DNA from: Diaphorobacter limosus
GTDB taxonomy: Bacteria; Pseudomonadota; Gammaproteobacteria; Burkholderiales; Burkholderiaceae_C
Length of the DNA stretch: 64,000 nucleotides
NCBI RefSeq assembly: GCF_033100095.1
Contig: NZ_CP136921.1
Coordinates: 218,501 to 282,500 of the forward strand
Reading direction: 5' to 3'
Under the pieces are notes generated by a model. That model was not told the origin of the DNA. It searched no databases and saw nothing but the letters and a program-made list of their open reading frames with translations. This document shows, piece by piece, positions 33,802 through 45,855 of this stretch. Position numbers and translations under genes: made by a program. Positions within the stretch are counted from its first letter, which is position 1; each line of letters starts with the position of its first letter.

Positions 33802-36800
33802 GCGGCGCTCTCCGGGTGGGCGGGGGTGGTTTGGGCCGCGTCGTCCTGGCGCGCATGGCTCTTGAACCAGCTGCGGATCAGCAGAAAGAACACCGGCACC
33901 ATGAAGATGCCCAGCACGGTGGAGGCCACCGTGCCGCCCAGCACCGCCGTGCCGATGGCGTTGCGCCCGCCGGCGCCGGCGCCCGTGCCCAGGGCCAGCG
34001 GCAGCACGCCGAAGCCAAACGCCAGCGAGGTCATGAGGATGGGGCGCAGGCGCAGGCGCACGGCTTGCAGGGTGGCCTCGAACAGCTGTTTGCCCTGCTC
34101 CTGCAGCTGCACGGCAAATTCGACGATCAGGATGGCGTTCTTGGAGGCCAGGCCCACGGTGGTGATCAGCCCCACCTGGAAGTACACGTCGTTCGCCAGC
34201 CCGCGTGACCAGGTGGCCAAGAGCGCGCCCAGCACGCCCAAGGGCACGGCCAGCATCACCGACACCGGCACGGTCCAGCTCTCGTACAGCGCGGCCAGGC
34301 ACAGGAACACGAACAGGATGGAGACGGCATACAAGAGCGGCGCCTGCGTGCCCGACTGGCGCTCCTGCAGCGAGGCGCCGGTCCACTCGTAGGCGATGCC
34401 CGGCGGCATGTCTTTCAGGATGTCCTCGACCACCTTCATGGCCACGCCCGAACTCACGCCCGGCGCGGCGTTGCCCACCATCTCATAGGCCGGCGCGCCG
34501 TTGTAGCGCAGCAGCTGCGGCGAGCCATAGGCCCAGTAGGCGCGCGAGAAGGCGCCGAACGGCACCATCTCGCCGTTCTTGTTGCGCACCGCCCATTTGC
34601 CCACGTCCTGCGGCAGCATGCGGTGCGGCGCGTCGCCCTGGATGTAGACGCGCTTGACGCGGCCCTGGTGCAGGAAGTCGTTGACGTAGGTGCCGCCTAT
34701 GCTGCTGGAGAGCACGCCGTTGATGGCCTCATAACTCAGGCCCAGCGCGGCGGCCTTGCGGTCGTCGATATCCAGGCGCAACTCGGTGGCGTCGTCCAGG
34801 TTGGTGCTGCGCAGGCCGGTCAGCTCGGGGCGCTTGTGCGCCTCTTGCAGGAAGCGGTCTTTCGCCGCCAGCAGCGCCTGGTGCCCCAGGCCGTTGACGT
34901 CCTTGAGCATGAAGTTGAAGCCCGAGGTGGAGCCCAGGCTGCGCACCGCCGGCGGCGGCGAGATGAAGATGCGGGCGTCGCGGATGCGGCCCAGATCCTG
35001 CGTGGCCTGGTGGGCGATGGCGCCGGCTGTCTGGCTCTTGAGCGGGCGATCGGCCCAGGGTTTGAGGCGGATGAAGGCGCGCGCCGAGCTCTGGTCGCCG
35101 CTCAGGCCCGAGACCTGGTTGAAGCTGATGACCTCGGGCACAGCCTTGAAATACGCGTTCACCTCGTCGAGCACGCCCTGCAGGCGCGCGTCGGTGGCGC
35201 CCGCGGGCAGGTTGATGCTGGCCAGGATGTAGCCCTGGTCTTCCTCGGGCAGGAAGGAGGTCGGCACGCGGGTGATGATCCACCACACGGCCAGGCAGAT
35301 GGCGGCAAAGATCAGCAGCATGCGTTTGGCGCGGTGCAGCATCCAGGCCACACGGCCCTGGTAGCGGGCGGCCCCGGCGTCGAACTGGCGGTTGAACCAG
35401 AGAAAGAAGCGATCGCTCAGGCCCAGCAGACCGGTGCGGATGCGGGGCGCGCCGCCCCCGTGCGTGGGCGCCTTGAGGATGCTGGCGCACAGCGCCGGCG
35501 TGAGCGTGAGCGCCACGAACACCGACAGCGCCATGGCCGCCACGATGGTGATGGAGAACTGGCGGTAGATCACGCCCGTGGAGCCGCCAAAGAAGGCCAT
35601 GGGCACGAACACGGCGGCCAGCGTGACGCCAATGCCCACCAGGGCCGGCGTGATCTCGCGCATCGACTGGCGTGTGGCCTCCTTCGGCGGCAGGCCGGTG
35701 TCGTGCATCACGCGCTCTACGTTCTCCACCACCACGATGGCGTCGTCCACCAACAGGCCAATGGCCAGTACCAGGGCGAACATGGTCAGGGTGTTGATGG
35801 AATAGCCCGCGGCCGCCAGCACGCCAAAGGTGCCCAGTAGCACCACCGGCACGGCGATCGCCGGGATCAGCGTGGCGCGCAGGTTCTGCAGAAAGACGAA
35901 CATCACCAGCACCACCAGCACCATGGCCTCGGCCAGGGTGATGACCACCTCCTTGATGGAGGCGCGCACGAAGGGCGTGGAGTCGGAGCTGACGAAGTAG
36001 TCGATCTCGTTGGGGAAGAAGGGCTTGAGCTCGGCCAGCTTGGCCGCCACGGCGTCGGACACGGCCATGGCGTTGGCGCCGTCGGCCAGCACGATGCCCA
36101 TGCCGGCGCCGGGCCGGCCGTTGAGCTTGGCCTTGATCGACAGGGTATCCGGGCCCAGCTCCACGCGTGCTACATCTTTGATAGTTACCACCGCACCATC
36201 CGTGGCGGTTTTGAGTACTATGGCTTCAAATTCAGGCACGGTCTGCAGCTTGGTGCGCGCGGTGATGGTGGCGTTGAGCTGCTGATCCGGCACGGCCGGC
36301 AGGGCGCCCAGCTGGCCGGCCGAGACCTGCGCGTTCTGCGCGTTCAGCGCGGCGATCAGGTCCGAGGGCATGAGCTGGTACTTCTCCATGCGCGCCGGAT
36401 CCATCCAGATACGCATGGCGTAGAAGGTGCCGAACACGCGGATGTCGCCCACGCCGTCCAGGCGGCCGATCACGTCCACCAGGTTGGAGTTCAGGTAGTC
36501 GCCCACATCCACGGCCGTGACCTTGGGGTCGCCCGAGAAGAAGCTGTAGGTCACCAGGTAGTCCTGGCCGCCCTTGTTGACGAACACGCCGCGGCTCTTG
36601 ACGGCCTCGGGCAGGCGGTTCATGGCCGACTGCAGCTTGTTCTGCACCTGCACCTGGGCCACGTCGATGTTGGTGCCTGGCGCAAAGGTGAGGGTGGTGG
36701 CCGATCGGCCCGACGCGTCCGACGTCGAGCTCATGTAGATCATGTTGTCTATGCCCTTGAGCTGCTGCTCGATGATTTGCGTCACCGAGTTTTCCACCGT

Positions 36801-36965
36801 CTCGGCCGATGCCCCCGTGTACTGCGCCGAGATGGTGACGCGCGGCGGCGCTATGTCGGGGTATTGCTCCAGCGGCAGCGTGAAGATCGCCAGGCCGCCG
36901 GCGAGCATGACGATGATGGACAGCACCCACGCGAAGATGGGGCGGTTGATGAAGAACTGGGCCAT
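33798..36965 (-). CDS. RND efflux transporter, inner-membrane pump (AcrB/MexB, HAE1 family)
   Basis: 1055 residues. Proton-driven drug pump. It begins MAQFFINRPIFAWVLSI, has the porter domain segment GTNIDVAQVQVQNKL, and the TM4 proton-relay Asp pair in GLLVDDAIVVVENVERVM. MTSLAFGFGVLPLA and a second-half SKNAILIVEFA are typical. Length fits HAE1 pumps. It lies in an adaptor-pump-duct operon; multidrug or solvent export is likely, but the substrate cannot be predicted. Confidence 0.96.
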   Translation of the reverse strand: MAQFFINRPIFAWVLSIIVMLAGGLAIFTLPLEQYPDIAPPRVTISAQYTGASAETVENSVTQIIEQQLKGIDNMIYMSSTSDASGRSATTLTFAPGTNIDVAQVQVQNKLQSAMNRLPEAVKSRGVFVNKGGQDYLVTYSFFSGDPKVTAVDVGDYLNSNLVDVIGRLDGVGDIRVFGTFYAMRIWMDPARMEKYQLMPSDLIAALNAQNAQVSAGQLGALPAVPDQQLNATITARTKLQTVPEFEAIVLKTATDGAVVTIKDVARVELGPDTLSIKAKLNGRPGAGMGIVLADGANAMAVSDAVAAKLAELKPFFPNEIDYFVSSDSTPFVRASIKEVVITLAEAMVLVVLVMFVFLQNLRATLIPAIAVPVVLLGTFGVLAAAGYSINTLTMFALVLAIGLLVDDAIVVVENVERVMHDTGLPPKEATRQSMREITPALVGIGVTLAAVFVPMAFFGGSTGVIYRQFSITIVAAMALSVFVALTLTPALCASILKAPTHGGGAPRIRTGLLGLSDRFFLWFNRQFDAGAARYQGRVAWMLHRAKRMLLIFAAICLAVWWIITRVPTSFLPEEDQGYILASINLPAGATDARLQGVLDEVNAYFKAVPEVISFNQVSGLSGDQSSARAFIRLKPWADRPLKSQTAGAIAHQATQDLGRIRDARIFISPPPAVRSLGSTSGFNFMLKDVNGLGHQALLAAKDRFLQEAHKRPELTGLRSTNLDDATELRLDIDDRKAAALGLSYEAINGVLSSSIGGTYVNDFLHQGRVKRVYIQGDAPHRMLPQDVGKWAVRNKNGEMVPFGAFSRAYWAYGSPQLLRYNGAPAYEMVGNAAPGVSSGVAMKVVEDILKDMPPGIAYEWTGASLQERQSGTQAPLLYAVSILFVFLCLAALYESWTVPVSVMLAVPLGVLGALLATWSRGLANDVYFQVGLITTVGLASKNAILIVEFAVQLQEQGKQLFEATLQAVRLRLRPILMTSLAFGFGVLPLALGTGAGAGGRNAIGTAVLGGTVASTVLGIFMVPVFFLLIRSWFKSHARQDDAAQTTPAHPESAA

Positions 36966-36978
36966 GTGCGCCTGCCGC

Positions 36979-38277
36979 TTATCGAGGGGCGCCGGCCTGC
37001 GGCGTGGCGATGTTCACGCCCTGGCCATTTCTGGGGCGCAAGCCGTCCTCGGGGGCCTGGGGCGGGCCGGCCTCGCCCTTGCTGGTCTTCAGGACCACCG
37101 GTTGGGGGCTGACCTTGTCGCCGGGCTTGACGCGTTGAAAGCCGTCCATCACCAGGCGCTCGCCGGCGACCAGGCCGCTGTCCAGCAGCCAGCGGCTGCC
37201 CAGGGCGCGCGCCAGCTCCACGGGGCGCTTTTCGACCACGTCGTCGGCGTTCACCACCAGCACATTGGCGCGGCCCGTCAGGTCGCGGTTCACGGCCTGC
37301 TGCGGTATCAACAGGGCGTCGCTCGCCAGGCCCGTGGGCAGCAGTGCCTGCACATACATGCCTGGCATCAGCACGCCCTCGGGGTTGGGCACCACGGCGC
37401 GCAGCGTCACCGTGCCCGTGCTGTCGTTGACGATCATGCCGGCGAATTGCAGCCGGCCCTCGTGCGCGTAGTCGCTGCCGTCGTCCAGGCGTATGCGCAC
37501 GCGCGCCTGGTTGCCGTCCAGCTTCTGGTAGCGGCCCGCGTCCCAGTCGCGGCGCAGCTGCACGATCTCGTTGCTGGACTGGGTGAAGTCCACGTACATC
37601 GGATCCATCTGCACTATGGTTGTCAGGGCGTTGGTCTGGTTGGCCGTGACCAGGGCGCCGGGCGTGACGCTGGACAGGCTGATGCGCCCGGCGATCGGCG
37701 CCTCGATGCGGCTGTAGCGCAGGTTGATGCGTGCCGTCTCCAGGTTGGCGCGGGCCACGCCCATGTCGGCGCGCGCCTGCGCGGCCGCGGCCTGGCTCTC
37801 GTCATGGGCCTGGTGGCTGATGGCGTCTATCTTCAACAGCTCGGCGTTGCGCCGTGCCGTGGCCTCCAGCGTGCGTGCGCTGGCCTCGGCCCTGGCCAGG
37901 GCGGCCTCGGCGCTGGCCTCGGCGGCGCGCAGCGCGCGGTCGTCGATCTGGTACAGCGCCTGGCCCTTGCGCACCAGGGCGCCTTCGGTGAACAGGCGCT
38001 GCTGCACGATGCCCGAGACCTGTGGCCGCACCTCGGCCGTGAGCGAGGCGCGGGTGCGCCCGGGCAGGGTGGCGTCAAGCTGCTGCTGCTGCGTCTGCAG
38101 CGTGATCACGCCGACCTGGGCCGGCCCCTGCTGGGCCACCGGGCTTGCCGCCTTGTCACCACAGGCCGCCAGGGCCAGGGCCAGGCTCAGTGATCCCAGC
38201 AGCCGTCCGCCGTGGCGGCGCAGCGGGTGCGGAAATACGAGGGCGGTGGGGCGGTGGTCGCGGGTCGCGGTAGTCAT
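36979..38277 (-). CDS. RND efflux periplasmic adaptor (AcrA/MexA)
   Basis: 432 residues from ATG 38277. Lipoprotein signal ending ALALAACGD. The barrel-sandwich and hairpin regions are clear: LPGRTRASLTAEVRPQVSGIV, LYQIDDRALRAAEAS, RYSRIEAPIAGRISLSSVTPGALV. It connects pump and outer-membrane duct. The gap to the pump gene is 13 bp. No TetR/MarR regulator is adjacent; the 285-bp upstream region (38278-38562) is shared divergently with the DUF937 gene. Confidence 0.94.
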   Translation of the reverse strand: MTTATRDHRPTALVFPHPLRRHGGRLLGSLSLALALAACGDKAASPVAQQGPAQVGVITLQTQQQQLDATLPGRTRASLTAEVRPQVSGIVQQRLFTEGALVRKGQALYQIDDRALRAAEASAEAALARAEASARTLEATARRNAELLKIDAISHQAHDESQAAAAQARADMGVARANLETARINLRYSRIEAPIAGRISLSSVTPGALVTANQTNALTTIVQMDPMYVDFTQSSNEIVQLRRDWDAGRYQKLDGNQARVRIRLDDGSDYAHEGRLQFAGMIVNDSTGTVTLRAVVPNPEGVLMPGMYVQALLPTGLASDALLIPQQAVNRDLTGRANVLVVNADDVVEKRPVELARALGSRWLLDSGLVAGERLVMDGFQRVKPGDKVSPQPVVLKTSKGEAGPPQAPEDGLRPRNGQGVNIATPQAGAPR

Positions 38278-38562
38278 GGGGGCGCAGCGCAATAGTCCTG
38301 GCGAAGCCATCATTGTCTTCGTGGTGTGGCAAGCCTCGGTTGAATGTCACCGAAGGTAAACGTCGCACTGTCGCATATCGCCGCCGGGCCTGTTGCGCTG
38401 GCTGCCCTACTTCATTTTTCTTTACTCGCCCCTGCCGCGCGCAATTGTCAAACTTGGTTGCTTGGCCGGGCCTTGCCGCATGTCCGGTTTCGGGTAGCGC
38501 ATACCATGCACGGTTGGGTCGCTGTCGCTGATCCCATTGACCTTGCATAGGAGCAACCTGTC

Positions 38563-39228
38563 ATGAACACCCCCGCATCCACCCCCCTGTTGGCCCAAGA
38601 GTTGATGCAGCACCTGCAGGGCGCGCCCCTGCAGCAGATGGCCCAGCAACTGGGTTCGGACCAGGCACAGACGCAAAGCGCGGTGGAAATGGCCTTGCCG
38701 CTGTTGCTCGGCGCCCTGGGCCGCAACGCCCAGGACGAGCAGGGCGCGCAGTCGCTGTTCGGCGCCTTGCAGCGCGACCACATGGATGCGGCGTCGCAGC
38801 AGGCACTGGGCCTGGGCGGCATGGATCTGGGCGGCCTGCTTGGCTCCGTGCTCGGTGCCGACGCACCGTCCGGTGCTGCGATGGGCGGTGGTGCCGGCGC
38901 TGCCATCCTGGGGCATATTTTTGGCGGTGGACGCGAGCGTGCCGAATCCGGGCTGGGCCAGGCCAGCGGCCTGGGGGCAAACGCCGGCCAGCTGATGCAA
39001 ATGCTGGCGCCCATCGTCATGTCCTTTCTGGCCCAGCGCGTGAGCTCGGGCGGCATGGACGCCGGCGGCCTGGGGCAGATGCTCGGTCAGGAGCGTGCCA
39101 GCGCCCAGCGCCAGGGCGCGCCCGGTGGCGACCTGCTGAGCAGCCTGCTCGATCAGGACGGCGATGGCCAGCTGGGATTGGGTGATTTGCTCAAACTTGG
39201 TGGTAGTCTGTTGGGCGGGCGGCGCTGA
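38563..39228 (+). CDS. DUF937 (YidB-like) protein with an EF-hand-like C-terminal loop
   Basis: 221 residues, start ATG 38563 with AGGAGC upstream. Rich in Gly, Leu and Gln with a helical N-terminal AQELMQHLQGAPLQQMAQQLG repeat unit characteristic of DUF937. Near the C-terminus DQDGDGQLGLGDLL resembles a calcium-binding loop, as in dockerin/EF hands. No signal peptide. Function of DUF937 is unknown. Divergent from the RND adaptor gene. Confidence 0.8.
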   Translation: MNTPASTPLLAQELMQHLQGAPLQQMAQQLGSDQAQTQSAVEMALPLLLGALGRNAQDEQGAQSLFGALQRDHMDAASQQALGLGGMDLGGLLGSVLGADAPSGAAMGGGAGAAILGHIFGGGRERAESGLGQASGLGANAGQLMQMLAPIVMSFLAQRVSSGGMDAGGLGQMLGQERASAQRQGAPGGDLLSSLLDQDGDGQLGLGDLLKLGGSLLGGRR

Positions 39229-39316
39229 TACACGCTGACAGGTACCGGGTTGCATTCAGGCCCCGGTTCGGCGGAAACTCAGGCCCTCGTTTCACTTGAC
39301 AGCCTGGGAGGCCGCT

Positions 39317-39754
39317 TTGACAACTGTTGCAGAAATCATCAAGTCCAAACCCGACGGCAAGGTGCATTCGGTCAAGCCGACGGACACCGTGCTCTCCGCC
39401 TTGAAGCTCATGGCCGACATGCACATCGGTGCGCTGCTGGTGATGGAGGGCGACAAGATCGCCGGCATCTTCACCGAGCGCGACTATGCCCGCAAGGTGG
39501 TGCTGCTGGGGCGGGCCTCCATCGACACCCCGATCAGCGAGGTCATGACGCGCGCCGTGCGCTTCGTGCACCCGACCAACAGCGCCGAGGAATGCATGGC
39601 GCTGATGACCGAAAACCGCCTGCGCCACCTGCCGGTGATGGACGGCGAGCAGGTGGTCGGCCTGGTGTCCATCGGCGACCTGGTCAAGAGCGTGATCTCC
39701 GAGCAGCAGTTCATCATCACGCAGATGGAGCAATACATCACCCGCGTCTGGTGA
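39317..39754 (+). CDS. CBS-domain pair protein
   Basis: 145 residues from TTG 39317 (GGGAG six bases upstream), which gives MTTVAEIIKSKP. Two CBS motifs follow: DTVLSALKLMADMHIGALLV and AEECMALMTENRLRHLPVMDG, with the ITEVMTRAV-like SEVMTRAVRFV link. Such proteins sense adenine nucleotides or regulate partners. It is not fused to an enzyme. The upstream TTG 39296 is an alternative start. Confidence 0.85.
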   Translation: MTTVAEIIKSKPDGKVHSVKPTDTVLSALKLMADMHIGALLVMEGDKIAGIFTERDYARKVVLLGRASIDTPISEVMTRAVRFVHPTNSAEECMALMTENRLRHLPVMDGEQVVGLVSIGDLVKSVISEQQFIITQMEQYITRVW

Positions 39755-39766
39755 TGCCGCATAAGC

Positions 39767-39790
39767 CCCCGCAGCCCAAGTGCTGCGGGG
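39767..39790. other. Hairpin between the CBS gene and tsaD
   Basis: CCCCGCAGC-CCAAGT-GCTGCGGGG. No T-run follows, so it is a weak terminator candidate or processing signal. Confidence 0.45.
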
Positions 39791-39809
39791 CGCCACTACA
39801 CTCCCGGGC

Positions 39810-40850
39810 ATGAGTCAGCTGATCCTGGGCATCGAATCTTCCTGTGACGAAACCGGCGTGGCCCTGGTGCGTGCCGAGGGCGGCGGCGTGCCGCGGCTGC
39901 TGGCCCATGCCCTGCACAGCCAGATCGACATGCACCAGGCCTATGGCGGCGTGGTGCCGGAGCTTGCCAGCCGCGACCATATCCGCCGCGTGCTGCCGCT
40001 GACGCAAACCGTGTTGCACGAAGCCGGTGAACATCTGGACGCCGTGGATGTGGTGGCCTACACGCGCGGCCCCGGCCTGGCGGGCGCGCTGCTGGTCGGC
40101 GCCGGCGTGGCCTGTGCGCTGGGCGCGGCGCTGGACATTCCGGTGCTGGGGGTGCACCACCTGGAAGGCCATCTGCTGTCGCCGTTTTTGAGCAGCGACC
40201 CGCCCGAGTTTCCCTTCATCGCCCTGCTGGTCTCCGGCGGCCACACCCAGCTGATGCGCGTGGACGGCGTCGGCCGCTACGAAATTCTGGGCGAAACCAT
40301 AGACGACGCGGCCGGCGAGGCCTTCGACAAATCCGCCAAGCTCATGGGCCTGGGCTACCCCGGTGGTCCCGCCCTGTCGCGCCTGGCCGAGCAGGGCGAC
40401 GCCAAGGCCTTCAAGCTGCCGCGCCCGCTGCTGCACAGCGGCGACCTGGACTTTTCCTTTGCCGGCCTGAAGACGGCGGTGCTGACCCAGGCCAAAAAGC
40501 TGGGCGACGAGCTGGTGACGCGCAAGGCCGACCTGGCGGCCAGCACCCAGGCCGCCATCGTCGAGGTGCTGGTCAAGAAGACCCTGGCGGCCCTGGACCA
40601 GAGCGGCATGCGCCGCGTGGTGGTGGCCGGCGGCGTGGGCGCCAACCGGCTGCTGCGCGCGCAGCTGGACGCCGCCTGCGCGGCACGCGGCGTGCGCGTG
40701 CATTACCCCGAGCTGGAACTGTGCACCGACAACGGCGCCATGATCGCGATGGCCGCCGCCATGCGCCTGCAGGCTGGCCGTCAGCAGGCCAACCGTGACT
40801 ACGCCTTTGACGTCAAGCCGCGCTGGCCGCTGGATGCCATAGCTACCTGA
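39810..40850 (+). CDS. tsaD: tRNA N6-threonylcarbamoyladenosine transferase
   Basis: 346 residues from ATG 39810. With TsaB and TsaE it installs t6A at A37 of ANN-decoding tRNAs. Metal ligand motif [14 protein letters not shown]-site segment [13 protein letters not shown] and the N-terminal [13 protein letters not shown] are all present. Length is typical. Essential in most bacteria. It follows the CBS gene with a 55-bp gap containing a hairpin. Confidence 0.97.
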   Translation: MSQLILGIESSCDETGVALVRAEGGGVPRLLAHALHSQIDMHQAYGGVVPELASRDHIRRVLPLTQTVLHEAGEHLDAVDVVAYTRGPGLAGALLVGAGVACALGAALDIPVLGVHHLEGHLLSPFLSSDPPEFPFIALLVSGGHTQLMRVDGVGRYEILGETIDDAAGEAFDKSAKLMGLGYPGGPALSRLAEQGDAKAFKLPRPLLHSGDLDFSFAGLKTAVLTQAKKLGDELVTRKADLAASTQAAIVEVLVKKTLAALDQSGMRRVVVAGGVGANRLLRAQLDAACAARGVRVHYPELELCTDNGAMIAMAAAMRLQAGRQQANRDYAFDVKPRWPLDAIAT

Positions 40851-40924
40851 AGGTTGCGCTGCGTCTTTACAAAAGTTCATGCGCCGCTGGCGGGCGCTAC
40901 AAATGGCGCGGTAACAATGCCGGC

Positions 40925-42346
40925 ATGTTTGTTACGCCGCAATCTCCCCTCCCGGCAGCCCGGCCGCGAGCGTTGGCTCTGGCGCCGCTGCTGGCCTTGG
41001 CGCTGGCCGGCTGCGCCGCTACGGGTCCATCCGAGCCGCTGGGCAGCCCTGTGGTCGTACCCACAGCCTGGGCGAATCGGCCAGCCACGCAGGCTGTGCC
41101 CGGGCCAGACAACCTGGCCCAGTGGTGGCAGCAGCTGGGCGACGCCCAGCTCACTGGCCTGATCGACGAGGCGCTGCAGGCCCACACCAGCATGCGCAGC
41201 GCGCGCGCTGCCGTGGAGCAGGCGCGCGCCCAGCGCGACATGCAGGCCGCGGGCCTGCTGCCGTCGGTGGATGGGTCCGCTTCGGCCCAGCGTAGCCGCA
41301 GCAGCGGCAATACAGCCAACAGCTTCCAGGCGGGGCTGGACGCGAGCTGGGAGCCCGACCTGTTTGGCCGCATTGGCAGTGGCGTACGCGCTGGCGACGC
41401 CGACCTGCTGGCCGCCGAGGCCGGCCTGGCCGCGGCCCGGGTGGCGCTGGCGGCCGAGGTGGCGGTGAACTACATCGACCTGCGCGGCCAGCAGCAGCGC
41501 CTGGCGATTGCCGAGCGCAACCTGGCCGCGCAGCGCGAGACGGCGCAGATCACCCAATGGCGCGTGCAGGCGGGCCTGGCGAATTCGCTGGCCGAGCAGC
41601 AGGCGCGCACCATCGTCGAGCAGACGGCCGCCCAGCTGCCCGCGCTGCGCTCGGCCATGGCCCAGTCGCGCCATGCGCTGGCCGTGCTCACCGGTCGCCC
41701 GCCCGCGGCGCTGGACCAGGCCCTGGCGGCCACCGCCGCCGTGCCGCTGCCGCCGGCCGACCTGGCGCTGGCCTTTCCCGCCGATACCCTGCGCCAGCGC
41801 CCCGATGTGCGCCAGGCCGAACACCGCGTGCGCGCCGCCTGGGAGCGCGTGGCCCAGGCCGAGGCCCAGCGCCTGCCCAGCCTGCGCATTGGTGGCACGC
41901 TGGGCCTGCGCGCGCTGACCCTGGGGGCGCTCACGGGCGGCGGCGCCACGGCGGCATCGCTGCTGGCCAGCGTGTCGTTGCCGGTGTTTGATGGTGGCGC
42001 GCTGCGCGCCCAGGTGCGCGCGCAGCAGGCCGCGCTGGAGCAAAGCCGCGCGGGCTATGAAGAGGCGGTGCTGGGCGCGCTCAAGGATGTGGAGGACGCG
42101 CTGGTGGCGCTGCAGGGCGAGCGCGAGCGGCTGACGCGCCTGAACGCCGCGGCCGATGCCGCGGGCAACGCGGCCCTGCTGGCGCAGCAGCAGTACGCCA
42201 GCGGTCTGGTGGACTTTCAGACCGTGCTGGACACACAGCGCCAGCTGCTCTCGGCCCAGGACGGCGTGGCCAGCACCACCGCCAGCATAGGCACGGGCCA
42301 TGTGCGCCTGTACAAGGCACTGGGCGGCGGCTGGCAAAGCAATTGA
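40925..42346 (+). CDS. NodT-family efflux outer-membrane lipoprotein
   Basis: 473 residues. Lipoprotein signal ends ALALAGCAA. Outer-membrane factor repeats: WWQQLGDAQLTGLIDEALQ, LDASWEPDLFGRIGSGV, QRPDVRQAEHRVRAAWERVA, LPVFDGGALRAQVRAQ. It precedes macA and macB-type genes, so it is the duct of that pump. MacAB of E. coli uses TolC; here a dedicated duct is encoded. An 11-bp gap to the adaptor gene supports an operon. Confidence 0.92.
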   Translation: MFVTPQSPLPAARPRALALAPLLALALAGCAATGPSEPLGSPVVVPTAWANRPATQAVPGPDNLAQWWQQLGDAQLTGLIDEALQAHTSMRSARAAVEQARAQRDMQAAGLLPSVDGSASAQRSRSSGNTANSFQAGLDASWEPDLFGRIGSGVRAGDADLLAAEAGLAAARVALAAEVAVNYIDLRGQQQRLAIAERNLAAQRETAQITQWRVQAGLANSLAEQQARTIVEQTAAQLPALRSAMAQSRHALAVLTGRPPAALDQALAATAAVPLPPADLALAFPADTLRQRPDVRQAEHRVRAAWERVAQAEAQRLPSLRIGGTLGLRALTLGALTGGGATAASLLASVSLPVFDGGALRAQVRAQQAALEQSRAGYEEAVLGALKDVEDALVALQGERERLTRLNAAADAAGNAALLAQQQYASGLVDFQTVLDTQRQLLSAQDGVASTTASIGTGHVRLYKALGGGWQSN

Positions 42347-42357
42347 CAGGGACAGGA

Positions 42358-43724
42358 ATGAACAAGCAAACACAAGCAACGCGACAGGCCGCCTCGTCCA
42401 CCGATCTGCAGACCCTGCTGGGCGACGGCCTGGCCCGGCGCTGGTGGCAGAGCATTACGCTGTGGCTGGGCCTGCTGGCCGTGGCCGCCGTGGCCGGTGG
42501 CTGGTGGTACTGGCAGTCCAGCCAACAGGCCCAGGCCGCGCCGCGCTATGTGACGCAGGAGGTGCAGCGCGGCCAGGTCAAACTGACCGTGGCGGCCAAC
42601 GGCACGCTGCAGCCCACGCGCTCGGTGACCATTGGCAGCGAGCTGTCGGGCACGGTGCGCCGCGTGCTGGTGGATGTGAACGACCAGGTGAAGAAGGGCC
42701 AGGTGCTGGTGGAGCTGGATACCACCAAGCTTGACTCCCAGGTGCTGCGCTCGCGTGCCTCGGTGGCCTCGGCCCAGGCCAGGCTGGCGCAGGCTACGGC
42801 CACCACCAAGGAGGCGCGCGCCAGCCTGGCGCGGCTGGAAGAGGTGGCGCGCCTGTCTGGCGGCAAGGTGCCCTCGGCCGCCGAGCTGGACGCCGGCCGC
42901 GCCGCCTACGAGCGCGCCCAGGCCGACGAGGCCGCCGCCCGCGCCAGCGTGCAGGACGCCAGGGCGGCGCTGGCCACCGATGAGACCAACGTCACCAAGG
43001 CCTCGATCCGCTCGCCCATCGACGGCGTGGTGCTGTCGCGCGTGGTCGAGCCGGGCAATGCCGTGGCCGCCTCGCTGCAGGCCGTGACCCTGCTCACGCT
43101 GGCCGAAGACCTGGGCCGGCTGCGCCTGGAGGTGAACGTGGACGAGGCCGACGTGGGCTCGGTGCAGCCGGGCCAGCAGGCCAGCTTCACCGTCAGCGCC
43201 TACCCCTCGCGCCCCTACCCGGCGCGCACCACGCGCGTGGCCTTTGGCTCCACCAAGACCGATAACGTAGTCACCTACATCACCTACCTGGAGGTGGACA
43301 ACGCCGACCTGAGCCTGCGACCGGGCATGACGGCGGCGGCCACCATCACCTCCACCGAGCGCAATGACGTGCTCACCGTGCCCAACACGGCGCTGCGCTT
43401 CACGCCCATGGGCGCGGCCGGCGACGGCGCCGCCCAGGGCTCCAAGCCGGCCGCCGGCGGCGACAAGGCGGGCGGCGGCAGCGGCATCATGGGCCAGCTG
43501 ATGCCGCGCATGCCGCGCCCCACGGGCCAGCGCCGCAGCGCCGCCGACGGCAATGGCAAGGCGGGCGCCGGGCAGCGCCAGATCTGGGTGCTGGAGGCAG
43601 GCAGCCCGAAGGCCGTGCGCGTGCAGACCGGCATCAGCGACGGCCGTGTGACCGAGGTACACAGCGACGCGCTGCAGCCTGGCATGCAGGTCATCACCGA
43701 CCAGCTGGCGGCGGGGGCCAAGCC

Positions 43725-43728
<4 letters not shown>
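42358..43728 (+). CDS. macA: MacA-type periplasmic adaptor of an ABC efflux pump
   Basis: 456 residues from ATG 42358. A single N-terminal membrane helix (LWLGLLAVAAVAGGWWYW) anchors it. The adaptor fold shows EVQRGQVKLTVAANGTL, SVTIGSELSGTVRRV, KASIRSPIDGVVLSRVV. A Gly/Ala/Lys-rich insert near residue 365-400 is unusual. It overlaps the downstream ATPase gene by 4 bp. Confidence 0.92.
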
Positions 43729-45706
<1,978 letters not shown>

Positions 45707-45718
45707 GGGTTGAAGGAA

Positions 45719-45776
45719 AATTGGCCGTTTACGCTTTATGGATAAGCGCAAATAGCTATTTTAATTATAGCAAAAT
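45719..45776. repeat. Comamonadaceae-type dyad repeat
   Basis: AATTGGCCGTTTACGCTTTA, TGGATAAGCGCAAATAGCTA, TTTTAATTATAGC. It lies directly after the MacB-type permease stop and could act as a transcript end structure. Confidence 0.75.
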
Positions 45777-45855
45777 AGATGCTACCAAGGGCCTTCGGCC
45801 GGCCACGGCCCCGGCCGGCCTGCACAATGCGGGTTGCACTGCCGACTGTTTCGCC

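Noticed and set aside
32425..35840. Long plus-strand open frames opposite the RND genes
   Set aside because: They mirror the pump and outer-membrane factor genes, which are full length and motif-rich on the minus strand.
36170..36230. AT-richer patch in the RND pump gene resembling the dyad repeat
   Set aside because: It encodes the normal pump sequence VLKTATDGAVVTIKDVARV, so no insertion is needed to explain it.
39767..39790. Hairpin as a true terminator before tsaD
   Set aside because: There is no T-run after the stem, so it is listed only as a hairpin.
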